Both the position numbers and the translations under genes were made by a program. This document shows positions 45,118 through 57,800 of a DNA stretch of 64,000 nucleotides, piece after piece (the stretch's first letter is position 1; the number at the start of each line of letters is the position of its first letter). The notes beneath the pieces were generated by a model. It worked only from the letters and a program-made list of their open reading frames with translations. It was not told the DNA's origin and did not search any database. The stretch is from the NCBI GenBank assembly GCA_030760725.1, contig JASWHV010000003.1, positions 112,624,153 to 112,688,152 on the forward strand. The letters are read 5' to 3'. Source of the DNA: Neostapfia colusana (taxonomy: Eukaryota; Streptophyta; Magnoliopsida; Poales; Poaceae).

Positions 45118-45717
45118 GCAAGGGAGGCCAGAGCTTGTGGGAAGACGACCTTGGGCTGTTCCTATTATATTTTGATCAATAAAATTTGTAATTTAGAGGA
45201 GCTTTTGTGCCTTGTTCGTCTGACTTGTTTTTGTCAAGTCTTTCTCGTCGAGTTTCTGGACAGCACGACAGTGCTTCAGTGTTTTGATCATAACTCGAGT
45301 TTTACAGATCCAATTTACGTGATTCTTTTTGGGTTGTCTTTACAGGTTGATTATATATTATCTGTGAAAATTTCATGGTCATTGGATTTTTAGTTTCGGA
45401 TCTACACGAGTTTCTTTGCAGTGATGCAGATCTGGTTTTTACTCGAGTAGAACATATTGACCCTCGTTTGATCTTTCGCTCATAACTTGAGTTTTTTTGA
45501 TGAATTTATGTGATTCTTGTTGTCGTGTCTTTGTGACTTGATTCTCTATAATATATACCACTTTTGTCATGGTTTAACACATTTATATCAGTCGCTTACA
45601 CGGTTTCTTTGACAGATCAATTTTCTGCCGAGGGGGTTTTTGTTGCTTCCGCTAAAAAGTTTAAATCTACCATTCACCCCCTCTGGTAGCTTTTCATGTG
45701 CTCTTCGATCCTACAAT

Positions 45718-45732
45718 TGGTATCAGAGCCAC
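45718..45732 (+). other. Primer binding site, copia element
   Basis: TGGTATCAGAGCCAC, 2 nt after the LTR, complementary to initiator tRNA-Met. The 60-bp leader leads directly to gag, without an ORF0. Confidence 0.9.
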
Positions 45733-45776
45733 GGTGCTCTAATATTTGTGATTTGAATGTGTTTTGACTAATCATC

Positions 45777-48060
45777 ATGGAGAAATACTCCGCAAAACCT
45801 TGTGTGTTCAGTGGCATTGATTTTCAGGTTTGGAAGGCACGTATGGAGGCTTTCATCCAGGCGCAAGGCTTCGCAATATGGGAAAAGGTGTACAAGCCTT
45901 ATGACGTGCCGCCAAACAATCAAGTCACGGCTACGAACATGAGAGATGTCAACAACAATAACAAAACACGGAACTTGATCATACAAGGATTAACTCAAAG
46001 TGACTTCGACCGTGTTGCACAACTCAGATCTGCATACGATGTGTGGAAAGCACTTTGTGACTATCACAAAGGATCCAACACGATCAAGGAGGTAAGACAA
46101 GATATGTTCAAGAAAGAATACTTGCGCTTCGAGATGCATCCTGGTGAGTCAATCGATGACCTCTTTGCTCGCTTCAATAAAATTCTCAGCAACTTGCGTA
46201 GTGGCAACGTTAATTTTCCAGATGCTGAAAATGCTAGGCAATTACTAAGTGCATTAGACATGTTAATTTGGGAGATGAAAGTTACATCTATTCGTGAATC
46301 TACTGTCATGAGTACACTTACATTAGATGTGCTATATTCTAAGTTAAAAACTCATTAAATTGACATAATATCATGTAAGAACCCCAACAAGTCTCTTGCA
46401 TTTGTTTCACAACGTGACATGCCTAGCTCTAGTCAATCTTCATCTTGTGGTACACTTTGTTTGTTGTCCTCTCTAACCCTTGAACATATTGAAGAGTTTT
46501 TAGAGGAAGAACTTGCACTCATCTCTACTCAGTTTTCAAAAGCATTGCAAAATGTGAGAACTAGAAGGAGAGGAAGTGCCGGACCTCAACGATGCTTCGA
46601 ATATGATAAGATAGGACATTTTTATACGGATTGCTCTAACCTTTCAGGTCCTACTTCCCATTATGAAAAGCAAACTAGGACGAAGCACTCCTCTGCAAAT
46701 GATAAGAAAAAGAAAAAGGGTTTTATAGGACGCCAATTGGTAAATAGTTTTATCTCCGCACTTCAAGAACTTGGCTCGAGCGATGTGGACATCGAAAGTG
46801 ATGAAGATGAAGATGATTTGGCAAACTTATGCTTCATGGCGGGCAAGTCAAGTTCAAGTATGGAGGAGGCAGAACACAACAGCGACAATGAAAAGGTATG
46901 TCCTACTTGCGAAGAAATGTGTGATGCTATTTCTCGTGCCACTGTTATAGTAAAGAAAAAGAACAAAAAGCATAGGGACAATGCTGTTAAAATTGAGTCA
47001 CTACAATATGAAATTAATCGTTTGAAATCTTTGATTCCTAGTGATGATTATTGTTTCTCATGTGATTTAATATATCAACAATTGTCCTACCTAAGAAGTG
47101 AACATACCTCCACACTTGATAAACTTGAGTTAGAGATTGAAAAGAACAGAGAGCTTGCTGCACTTAATGATAAAAACTTGAAAGATGCTTGTTGTTCTAC
47201 AATTGATTTGCATTGTTCTACTTGTGATGATCTTAATAAGAAACTACAAGATGCTATGAATGAAATTTCTATATTGAACAATGCTTTACGTTCTCATGAA
47301 GTTAAGTATTGTTCCAATTGCAAACTAAAAGAAAAAACTTCATGTCAAAACTGCCTAGACTTGTCTAAAAAACTTGATGACATGAATAGGACACTAGAGC
47401 GGTTTCATAATGGGAATAAGAATCTGAACATGCTGTTGAAATTCTTCTAAATCTTGCAATGATAAAACTGGTTTAGGTTTTGATTCCCATGCTCATGCTA
47501 AAGCACATCCACCTAAAATTGTAAAGTCATTAGAAAGTGGTTTGATTAAAACAGTTCCTAAACAAAAAGAAGTGGTTTTTAAATCTACAAAAGTGTTGTC
47601 TCATTCAGATTCAAATAAGCATGTTGTCTGCTCATCTAGACATGAACATATAGTTAAATTTCATTGTACCTACTGTGGTAGAGATTGTCATGTCATAGAT
47701 TTTTGTTATAGACTATCTAAGCAACAGAAAAAGGAAAGAATGATTGCTAGATCACATAAAAACTGTGCAAAACCTGTTGCGTGTGCTGAACCGAATGTTA
47801 GGAATATGCAACCTGCTGTAATGAGTCAAAAACATGCAAAGTTTGCTTCCGGACCTACTGTTCTTAGTGCTACTCATGTAACACCTCGTAGGTCAGTAGT
47901 TGGGTACAAAAATCCTCAAACTTTGGCTCACAAACCTGCTGTTTTATCTCAGCCTTTGCGTGTTACTTCTGCTGGACGTCGTGTGACTCAGTACTGGATT
48001 CCTAAATGCCTTTTGACTAACCCCAGTATTGAGTCATCGGCGTATTGTACTTCTATGTAG
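45777..48060 (+). pseudogene. Copia gag with coiled coil and zinc knuckles, interrupted
   Basis: The N-terminal copia-type capsid is seen at 45777-46358 (CVFSGIDFQVWKARMEAF, then DVWKALCDYH and MHPGESIDDLFARFNKI). A single TAA at 46356 separates it from 46419-47450 in the same frame. The first zinc knuckle is damaged (CFEYDKIGHFYTDC, second cysteine to tyrosine). A long charged coiled coil follows, with regularly spaced CxxC pairs (CPTCEEMC, CFSC, CSTC, CSNC, CQNC). A frameshift near 47445 leads to 47542-48060, holding an intact CCHC knuckle (CTYCGRDCHVIDFC). The ATG at 45777 has no acceptor-like sequence before it, unlike the gypsy starts. A long gag with coiled coil is typical of Sireviruses. 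Confidence 0.85.
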
Positions 48061-48069
48061 GTTACATGC

Positions 48070-49367
48070 TTGAGGAAGGAGAATATTTGGATTGTGGATT
48101 CAGGATGCTCACGCCACATGACCGGTAACAAAGAATGGTTCTCCTCCCTCTCTTTTGTGTCACATGTAGAAAATGTTACTTTTGCCGATAATTCTTCAAC
48201 TCATATAATTGCCAAGGGTTCGGTTAGAGTAAATAATCACTACAATTTAAAAGATGTGGCACTTGTTAAAAATTTGAAATACAACTTGCTTTCTGTTTCA
48301 CAATTGCTAGATGAAAATCTTAAAATTATTTTCACTAAAAATTGTTGCAAGGTTGTAGATTCAAATAGTGAGCTCATTTTTAATATGTCTCGGTTTGGAA
48401 GAGTTTTTAAAGCTGATTTTGATATGTCATCCTATAAGCAAAGATTTCTAGTTGCTAATGATTCAAAAGACTTATATTTTTTGGCATCGTAGACTTGGTC
48501 AAGTAGGCTTTGATCATCTCACGTGTTAGTGCTCTTGATCGCATACGTGGGCTGCCTAAGCTTAAAGGGGACAAAGAAATTGTGTGCTCTTCTTGTAGAC
48601 ATGCTAAGATGGTTGCAGGTTCACATGCTCCTCTCACAATTACCATGACAACTGAACCGGGTCAACTTTTGCACCTTGACACCGTAGGACCTTCACGTGT
48701 TCAATCCTTCAGAGCTAAATGGTATGTTCTTGTGATTATTGATGACTATTATAGATACTCTTGGGTTTATTTTATGGCATCTAAGAATGAAACTTTTAGT
48801 CACTTTAGAACCTTATTTTTTAGATTATCAATTGATCACCCAGGATCTTTAAAAGCAATTAGAAGTGATAACGGAACCGAATTTAAAAATTAATCGTTTG
48901 ATCACTTTTGTGCTGAAAATGTAATAGATCATCAATTTTCTTCACCATATGTACCTCAACAAAATGGTGTTGTAGAGAGAAAGAACAGAACTTTAGTTGA
49001 GATGGCTAGGACTATGATTGATGAATATAAAACTCCTAGAAAATTTTGGGCTGATGCAATTGCAACTGCTTGTTATGTCTGAAATCGTGTTTTCTTGCGT
49101 GCTAAGCTAGGTAAAACACCATATGAACTTCAGTTTGGACATAGGCCTAGTGTCGCACACTTTCGGGTCTTTGGTTGCAAATGCTTTGTTAAGAAACATG
49201 GAAATCTTGATAAATTTGAACCTAGATCCGTTGATGGCATGTTTCTTGGTTACCCATCTCATACTAGAGGCTACCATGGGCTTTTACTTGACACTAACAA
49301 AATTGTGAAGACTTGTGAGCTTTCTTTTGATGAAGCTAGCCCAGGTACTAGCTCTAATATTGCATGA
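48070..49367 (+). pseudogene. Copia protease and integrase, interrupted
   Basis: The protease has DSGCSRHMTG near 48097, in the same frame as the gag end and separated only by the TAG at 48058. The GAG-pre-integrase segment (WHRRLGQVGFDHL near 48482) is out of frame on both sides. Integrase then runs in a third frame: CSSCRHAKM, LHLDTVGP (first D), RSDNGTEFKN (second D), PQQNGVVERKNRTL (E) and FGCKCFVKKHG. In-frame stops lie at 48891-48893, 49080-49082 and 49365-49367. All catalytic residues survive, but the protein cannot be made. Confidence 0.9.
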
Positions 49368-49418
49368 CCAGACCCTTATCCGCAGGGGGAGAATATTTTT
49401 ATCGAAGAAGATGAAGAA

Positions 49419-51244
49419 GTGATGCTGCTGCCCGAAAATTCAGGAGCTAATGACATTGTTCCAGCTCCTGATTTTGATTCACAACCAGCACCGACGATCA
49501 CCATTGCTGGTCCAGATTGTCCTCAAGTCACAAGTTCTTCAATTTGTGATGAACATGAAGAAGAAGGAGCTTGTGAATTGTCTACTCCCCTCCGGGTCCT
49601 CAAAAGTCATCCTCCACAACAAATGATTGGAAGTTTCAACGATCGAGTCACACGATCTAGATTTTGTGATCCAAACTCTCACGCTCATTCTGCATTTGTT
49701 GCTTCTTTTGAACCCAAAGATATATCACATGCACTAACTAATGAATCTTGGATTATTGCCATGCAAGAAGAGTTAGAAAATTTTGAAAGAAATAATGTTT
49801 GGAAACTTGTACCTCCACCTCAAGGTCACACTCTAACCGGAACGAAATGGATGTTTAAAAATAAACAAAGTGAGGATGGGTTTGTGATTAGGAATAAGTC
49901 TAGGTTGGTTGCTCAAGGTTTCACACAAGATGAAGGACTAGATTTTGATGAAACTTTTGCTCCTGTTGCTAGATTAGAAGCCATAAGAATTTTGTTAGCA
50001 TTTGCTGCATCTAAAGGTTTCAAGTTATATCAAATGGATGTTAAAAGTGATTTTCTTAATGGCTACATAGATGAAGAGGTTTATATCAAGCAACCACCGG
50101 GTTTTGAAAATCCAATTTTTCCTAATCATGTTTACAAACTGTCCAAAGCCTTGTATGGTCTTAAACAAGCCCCTAGAGCATGGTATGATAGGTTAAAAGC
50201 ATTCTTACTTGAAAAGGGGTTTACCATGGGCAAGGTTGCTAAACTCTTTTTGTTCTTAAGCATGGCAATGACTCATTATTCGTTCAAGTGTATGTGGATG
50301 ATATTATCTTTTGTTGTGCTTCTCATGATATTGTGTCCAAGTTTTCAGCTATGATGAGTTCAGAATTTGAGATGAGTGTGATGGGAGAACTCACATACTT
50401 TTTGGGGCTGCAAATCAAGCAAACCAAGGAGAGTACTTTTGTGCATCAAACAAAGTATACAAGAGACCTTATTAAGCGCTTCAACATGGACAAAACCAAG
50501 TCTCTTCGGACACCAATGAGTACAGCAACAACACTTGAACTTGATGAAGATGGTGAACCCGTGGATCAAAAAGAATATAGAAGTATGATTGGATCACTTT
50601 TGTACCTCACGGGATCAAGACCGGATATACAATTCAGCGTATGTCTTTCTGCACGATTTCAAGCTTCCCCACATGCTTCACATCTTCAAGCCGTCAAAAG
50701 AATTCTCAGGTACTTACATGGAACTCAAGAATTTGGGATTTTTCTTCCTTCTTCTTCAACCGTTAATTTGAAAGCTTTTTCGGATGCTGATTTTGGGGGT
50801 TGTAGAATTGATAGGAAAAGTACTTCGGGTGCTTGTCATTTTCTTGGTAATTCACTTGTTGCTTGGTCCTCTAGAAAACAAAATTCAGTTGCACAATCCA
50901 CAGCCAAATCTGAATATGTAGTTGCTCCTAGCGCTTGATTACAAATTCTTTGGATTGTTCAAACACTTAAGGACTATGGGGTTGATCTAGATAGTGTTCC
51001 ACTATTTTGTGATAACACTAGTGCCATTTGCATTACTAAAAACCCCGTGCAACATTCGAGAACAAAGCACATTGACATTAGGTATCACTTTTTTCGTGAT
51101 AATGTTGAAAAAGAAAACATTGTGCTTCACCATGTAGATACCGAACAACAATTGGCTGACATTTTTACAAAACCTTTGGATTTCACTCCTTTTTGTTTCA
51201 TTCGTGGTGAAATAGGGGTTATGCATCCTCATGGATTAAATTGA
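49419..51244 (+). pseudogene. Copia reverse transcriptase and RNase H, interrupted
   Basis: RT begins around 49740 (NESWIIAMQEELENFERNN), with VARLEAIRILLAFAA, YQMDVKSDFLNGYIDEEVY (usually DVKSAFLNG) and LYGLKQAPRAWYDRL. A frameshift at about 50235-50245 moves the active site YVDDIIF (50291 on) to another frame. Connection and RNase H follow (FSDADFGGCRIDRKSTSG, SSRKQNSVAQSTAKSEYV). A TGA at 50936-50938 interrupts just before the final RNase H part (LFCDNTSAICITKNPVQHSR, HIDIRYHFFRDNV), which ends at 51244. Confidence 0.92.
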
Positions 51245-52258
51245 GGGGGAGTTTTGAAACTTGGGAAGTCTATGTGCGAATCTGAATTTAAAATAATATG
51301 AGCATAGTATTTCATACATATATGACTTTGTGATTCCTTTTATATGTTGAAAGTTCTTACTACATTACTCATATTATACATTTTGTAGTTTTTGCCATGA
51401 CTAGTAATTGGAATAATTATTTACACTAAATCTTATCATGATCGAACTTTCTTACTGTTTTAAACTTGTTGCATGCTCACAAGTGCTTTTAATAATGAAA
51501 AAATTATCAATCAACTATTCACATGTTGATCTTTTATGTTCAAATGAAAAATTGAGAAAAAGATCAAGAGAATATGCATGCATCACACTTCTTCTTTTAA
51601 GATGGCTTATCATTGCACTTAGATATGAACTTGGAAGAAGTTGTGTATGACTAAGACCATGTCCTTAAGCTTCTGATTGTCAAATGACATAGGCTTGGCT
51701 TGGTAGGTTAGAATAAGGCTGATGCGGCATATAATCTCTTGCAAATGTCATATGATCTGAATTTGTGTTTTGAAAAATAATTAAAATGCAGCAACAAGTG
51801 TCATGCTTTTGGGTCTTGACATAGTTAAGTTTGTGAGATCATGACTTGTTTAAATTGAAAATTACACTTGATCTCTAGCATGGCTTACACTACTTTATGT
51901 ATCTCATTGATGTGAGTGTAAGTTACTTGATAGTATGGCTTGGATGAGCTTTATTTTATATGTATATGTTATAAATATGCTCATAAAAATTAAAATTTCT
52001 CTTTTGAACCTTGCTGAATACATTTTCAAAGGGGAAGAAATTGATCACACATTGCATGATTCACAAGTGTTTTGGCACAATTCTTCTCAGGGGGAGTTTT
52101 TTTTTTTCTTCTCATTTTATTTCTGATTCACAAAGGGGGAGAAATATGTATAGGGGGAGAATATTTTGTTTCAAAATTTCTTTCTCATTTGATTGTTTTC
52201 AAAACTTTTCATGTGAATAATCCAATGTTCGGATTTTAAGTGGTATTGCCAATGCATT
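51245..52258 (+). other. Copia 3' non-coding region with multiple polypurine tracts
   Basis: About 1 kb between pol and the 3' LTR. GGGGGAG-type tracts occur at about 51243, 52089, 52135 and 52154, with a GGGGAAG at about 52031. Multiplied polypurine tracts are a recognised Sirevirus trait. Some Sireviruses carry an env-like ORF here; the only ORFs present (such as 51438-51650, 70 codons) show no signal peptide plus coiled coil plus anchor arrangement, so I do not call one. Confidence 0.75.
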
Positions 52259-52273
52259 CATCAAGGGGGGGAT
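52259..52273 (+). other. Terminal polypurine tract, copia element
   Basis: CATCAAGGGGGGGAT adjoining the 3' LTR. Confidence 0.8.
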
Positions 52274-53904
52274 TGTGAGATCTATGTGTGCTGAATACAT
52301 TGGCTATGACGGTAAAAGTTTTGAATTCTGCCAAAACACTCTTTTTGTCAAGGTCCAACTCTAGGTCTGAGCTCTGACAAGATCCGACGTAAGGTCCGAC
52401 TTGCTACGGCTAGGTCTAACATGTGTTTGGTTAGCTCCAGCGGTAGGTCCGACTAGCTTTGGTAAGTTCTAGTGCTAGGTTCTGCTAGCTTTGGTAAGCT
52501 CCGGCTCAAGGTCCGGAGCTAAATCGCAATGGTTCTGCTTTTACCATGCAAATGTTTTGAACTTGCTTTACATCTATGGAAAGTTTGCTTAGTATTCTTT
52601 TACTAAGTTTTTGAAGTGTTATGGCTGTTTACGGTGGTTAACATTTTGCTATGGTTTGCAACATGCTTATGTGAGGTGTTCATGTAAGGTGTTGTGGTTT
52701 TCGGAACTAACATGAGTCAAGTCGCGGACTTGTGCTCGAAAGTATGGGTTGTTTATTCATGTGCAGGTGTTGCTTGAGTTCAAGATATGGCTGGTGACGG
52801 GATCCATTGAACTAGTCTTAGGGAGAATATGAGGTTCAACAACCAAGTTCGAGAGGAATTGTGGTTGAGTTGATCGGGAGGTCGCGCAGCATGTTTGGAT
52901 CAAGAACAATGCATATGAAGATATCGTGAACGTCGTTGGAAGGTGTTTGCACGTGTGCAAGGAGTGCATGGACGTGGCGACATGGTTCCAAGGCGTGATG
53001 AAGAGATGTGGACGTAAAGAATTGGTAGGAAAGGGCCAACCGGCTAGATTATGGACTCAGGCTGCGGCTGAGTCGGTTATGGCTTAAATATGGAAATATT
53101 TGAGTTGGTTATATTAGGATTTTGTGCGGGACACGAAGTTGAGTTGTTTTAGGAATGTGGGATACGTTCCTAAGGTGTTTAAAAGTCTTAAGATTGCTTC
53201 TATCTGCATATATAAGAGTTTGGAGCAGTTATGGAAAGTTTTGATTTAGTAACTGAGTAGGATTAGAGTCCTAGTTAGGATTGGGTTGGCCTCAGGGCTG
53301 GTTATATAAGCAAGGGAGGCCAGAGCTCATGGGAAGACGACCTTGGGCTGTTCCTATTATGTTTTGATCAATAAATTCATAATTTAGAGGAGCTTTTGTG
53401 CCTTGTTTGTCCGACTTGTTTTTGTCAAGTCTTTCTCGTCGAGTTTCAGGACAGCACGACAGTGCTTCAGTGTTTTGATCATAACTAGAGTTTTACAGAT
53501 CCAATTGACGTGATTCTTTTTGTATTGTCTTCACAACTTGATTATATATCATATGTGAAAATTTAACGGTCATTGGATTTTTCGTTTCTGATATACACGA
53601 GTTTCTTTGCAGTGTTTTAGATCTGGTTTTTACTCGAGTAGAACAGATTGACCCTCGTTTGATCTTTCGATCATAACTTGAGTTTTTTTATGGATTTCCA
53701 TGATTCTTGTCGTCGTGTCTTTGTGACTTGATTATCTATAATATATACCACTTTTGACACGGTGGAACACATTTAGATCAATCGCATACACGGTTTCTTT
53801 AACAGATCAATTTTCTGCCGAGGGGGTTTTTGTTGCTTCCGCTAAAAAATTTAAATCTACCATTCACCCCCTCTGGTAGCTTTCACGTGCTCTTTGATCC
53901 TACA
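52274..53904 (+). repeat. Copia 3' LTR
   Basis: 1,631 bp, diverged from the 5' LTR. Several CCG sites of the 5' LTR read CTG, CTA or CCA here, and one AGGTCCG unit of about 20 bp is missing. Confidence 0.93.
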
Positions 53905-53909
53905 GTGGC

Positions 53910-54869
53910 TAAACCGACGATGAATCCATGCTCACATCTTCCCACTTCCAAGCGGAAACACCCAGTGGTTGTAGCAGTCCCAGTTTTCTCATGGTGTCTG
54001 CCTTCACCCTTCGGCATGTATCACACTCGGACACGTACTTTGCGATCTTCCACTTCATCTGTGTCCACCAAAACTTGTTTCTGAGTTCTTGATACACCTA
54101 GTTACTGCCGGGGTGAATAGAAAAATTTGACAAGTGAGCCTCAGCAATGATTTTCTTCTGCAACTCCGGGTTTCGGGGTACGACAATCTGGTCATTGAAC
54201 CATAGGACATTGTCTCCGTCTTTCTGGAAACATTTCAGCTCGCCATTGTCGACACGTCTCAGTAAATGTGACATGCCCCTGTCATGTTTCTGAGCTGCCG
54301 CTATCTATTCATGGATGGTGGGGATCAAAGCTAAGTTGTAGAGAGCTCCATGTGGAATCACATGCAATGGTGGTTCGCTCTGTTCCAACGGTGTGATGGT
54401 CAGATTGTTGACGTGTGACTTGCGACTCAGCGCATCCGCCACTACATTTGCCTTGCCGGATGATAATGGATCTCTATTTCGTAATCCTTTATCAATTCCA
54501 ACCATCTTCGTTGCCTCATGTTCAGCACCTTCTGATTGAATATGTACTTGAGGCTTTTGTGGTCGGTATATAAATGCACGAGGTTACCGAGTAGATAGTG
54601 ACTCCACATTTTCAGTGTGAGTACCACGGCAGCGAGCTCTAAGTCATGACTTGGATAATTTTTCTCATGGTTCCTGAGCTCCCATGATCCATACACGACC
54701 ACCCTTCGGTCTTGCATCAGCACACATCCTAGCCCAATGTTGGATGCATCGAAGTACACATCAAACGGTTTTGTTGTGTCTGGCTGCGCCAAAACCGGTG
54801 CTGATGTTAAGTGCTTCACTAATGCCTTGAACGCTGCTTCACATGCTGGACTCCAAACATATTTTGTAG
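53910..54869 (-). pseudogene. Element E RNase H and integrase zinc finger
   Basis: RNase H is readable from 54897 (FDVYFDASNIGLGCVLMQDR, with the usual CDAS as FDAS, then NYPSHDLELAAVV and YTDHKSLKYIF) to about 54470. There a one-base loss in the HPGKAN region shifts the frame; 54505-54305 continues as ANVVADALSRKSHVNN. The zinc-finger segment (EAHLS, near 54133, and CDTCRRVKAD near 54010) keeps the first histidine that D has lost. The piece ends at the copia insertion, and at the other end at the solo LTR. Confidence 0.88.
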
Positions 54870-54874
54870 CCTTT

Positions 54875-57800
54875 TGTAAGGGCCTAAGTTTTTGCACACA
54901 TTAAAAGTGTTCATCACACCACACACACCTCATTTGAGGAAAGTTTATGAACATCTTTGAAGAGCAAGTAAACACCATCGACATAGTCATTAGATGATAA
55001 ACTCACAAAATGTAAACGTGGTACTTCCCACATGCATCATATAGTGGCTGAGCATATGAAAAACTTCTTCACCTTGCTAGGGATGCTCATGCCAAGTTTC
55101 ACCCAAATCCAAAACCTTTTGAGTTACTTTTGGGTATAATTAGAAAGAGGCTAGTTTGAACTTAAATTCAAATTCAAACTCCTTTCATTCCGTGAATTCA
55201 AAAGTGGGATTCATATTCACACTCAGCACATTTTTGTAAGCTCACACACCAATTTTCACTCTATTTTGGAGTTAATATTGACATGAGCTATTGTGGCTAA
55301 ATTCAAATCAAATTTGAATTTCAGATTCACATTTGCTGCAAATTTGATCAAATCAAACCACACTTTGAATTATTCAAAGTCAAGTGGCAACTTTGAAATT
55401 TGATCAACTCACAAAGGGTATTAGGGTCTCTACTGTTTTGAGCAGTGGGAGAAATTGAATTTAGGAGGTTAAAATTGGGGGTGGGGCCCTCTTGTCAGCC
55501 ACTCTAAACAGAGGAACCGCCTCATCTCCGGTCTCCTTCGCACGGGCGAGCGCCAGCGTGCCGGCCGACCCGTTCCTGACGGCAAATCGGCGCCAGCTCC
55601 TGCTGTTCGACGTGCGCCCCTCTCTTATCACTCCACGATCTGCCAAAGTTGATTTTCCTCACTTCTATCTCGCATTCCCTCGCTCTCTGCTCCGCTCCCA
55701 CGAAGAACACCGCCACCGCCCGCGCTCTCGGTGTTTTGCTCGCCACAGTCGGTTGATCATCGATTGCTCGAGTTTCACACCGCAAGCATAAGCACCCAAG
55801 CGTACTCTAGCTACTCCTCTCACCATACCAAAGTTTGGTAGCTCCGGGTGATCACAGTTCAACACCAACGAGTTACCGAGGGTTGCGGCGGCGATCGTTT
55901 TGGTTCACCATGGACGAAACACCACGGTCACTTTCGCCTTTGCTTTCCTACACAAGAAATGTGCGTTAGCTTCTCTAGGTCATTTAGCTTCTCTTCGTTT
56001 AGCAAATGATCAATCATAGAACTGGAATTTCCAAATATACCGAAAGCTAGTTCATGTGGCCCAAGCTCACCTTAAACTGAAATTCGGATTCCATGAACTC
56101 TTGTTATTCGAGCTTGTTGGCCAGTAGGTTCTACACATGCTAGCGCACAAGTTCGAGGAAGAAGCAAGGGAAACCGTTGAGAATTGGCCGTGATACGACT
56201 ATTTTCCTCACCGCCGATGCAAAACACCTCGGCTCACCGTCGAGAGTATGTTTGCTGGCGTTCCTAGCTTCCAAAAGGTCTCGTTTCATGTTCCTCATGC
56301 TCCACTGATGATCTCCGAGCAATTTCTGACCAGTTTGATGCCGTGTAGCATGAGACCAACCTCACTGGAACCCTAGGTTCCGCTGTCACCGGTGCACACG
56401 TGTTTCCGGTGATTGCCGGCGGCCAGCGAGCCAGCAGATGAGTTCAGGAGGTCGGAAAATGGGGAGGCGGCGAGTTTCGGCCCGAGAGGTGGCCGGGAAC
56501 TCGGTTCCGGTGAGTCTCGCCGGAGACCGCCGCCGTTGAGCGTTTGGCGTGAGGAAGAAGAAGAAGCCAAGCACGTGGGACCCACCGGCAGGGATTTAAA
56601 CATTTCCCGAATTTCAGTTTCTAGTTCAAACTTCACACCCACATAACTTTGGCTTGGAAACTCCAAATCGAGTGAACCGAATTTTGTTGGATTCATCTAT
56701 CTGAGTAATTTCCAAAAAATCAAGTTTCACTTTATAAAAATCCCTATTTCTCCATAATTAATTCTTCAAAATTTAAATGTTTTAAAATTCTAACTGGAGA
56801 ACCCTTTGGTGGAAAATTCTGAAATTTGGCCAGGATGTTCATAATAATATCCTTGAGCTACAATAAAAATTTCAGATCTATTTGAGCTCATTTGATCCAC
56901 CTAATGGTGAGATTAATGAAACTGTTCCAGAGAAAATGAAAAATGTCTAGAAACATTTTTCAGATTTTCTCTGAACTAGTTTAGCTCATATCTTTTTCTA
57001 GGAATCTTCAAATTAAGTGAAACCAATTCCATTAGAACCCTCTGAAAATCTATTTTCCAGAATGTCATGTCTTGCTCCATAAAAATCCCTAGAACACCCT
57101 AAGAGCTCCAATTAAGGCCAAATACACATTTGTTTGTGAAGGCCAATTCTCTGTTTAGGTTGTATCCAAACCACAGTAAAAATTTCAGAGTCATTGGGTC
57201 TGTCTAGCCATACTTACAGTCTTAATAATATTAATTCTAAACTAATATGCATTTAAATTGATACATACTGTATTTATCTCATGTAGTCACTAAGGTTGAG
57301 GAGGAGCCAGCAGTCTTAGACTTGATAACTCCGGAGGATCAGCTAGCCTATGACCAACAGCAGCAAGGCAAGCTCCGGTTTGCCATTAACCGTTTTATAA
57401 ATTTTACTGTTTTGAGAACTTACTTTGAGTACCCACTTTATTTATGCATTAGAGTCGTGTTTCAAAATCCAAATGCATAGCCAAGAAAACTCTGGTTTGG
57501 GCGTAGGTTTTTAAACCTCGATTAGCTACTGAAATGCTAAGATAGTGTAGGATTCGGTACAAGTCGAGTAGTTGGAACTGCTCATGAGAATAGGCTAGAG
57601 GCACACCACTCGGTTAGAGATAGGAAATGGAGCACATGGCAAGAAAAATGAGACCGAGCGGAGAGTAAGGGCAGAAGGACTTTGGGGCCTGGGTGCCATA
57701 GCTCCGCTTGTGTCGATTGAAGACCGAGCCGTGTGCGGGCCTGTTGAACAAGCTAGAACAGTACTGAAGACCTACCGGGTATATGGGGACCATGAAACCG

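Larger units (their letters stand above)
44063..45715 (+). repeat. Copia 5' LTR
   Basis: 1,653 bp. It contains six AGGTCCG-centred repeats at about 44150-44330 and a TATA box. Confidence 0.93.
44063..53904 (+). mobile_element. Ty1/copia element, Sirevirus type, degenerate
   Basis: 9,842 bp on the plus strand inserted in E's integrase region, with duplication GTGGG/GTGGC (44058-44062 and 53905-53909, one mismatch). LTRs begin TGTGAGA and end GATCCTACA. The long gag with coiled coil, the copia domain order protease-integrase-RT-RNase H, the primer site TGGTATCAGAGCC and repeated polypurine tracts before the 3' LTR indicate the Sirevirus (SIRE/Maximus) lineage. There are at least six in-frame stops and three frameshifts, so it is an old dead copy. 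Confidence 0.93.

Noticed and set aside
51438..51650. 70-codon ORF between copia pol and 3' LTR as an env-like gene
   Set aside because: Too short, no signal peptide or anchor pattern, and the region is dominated by polypurine tracts.
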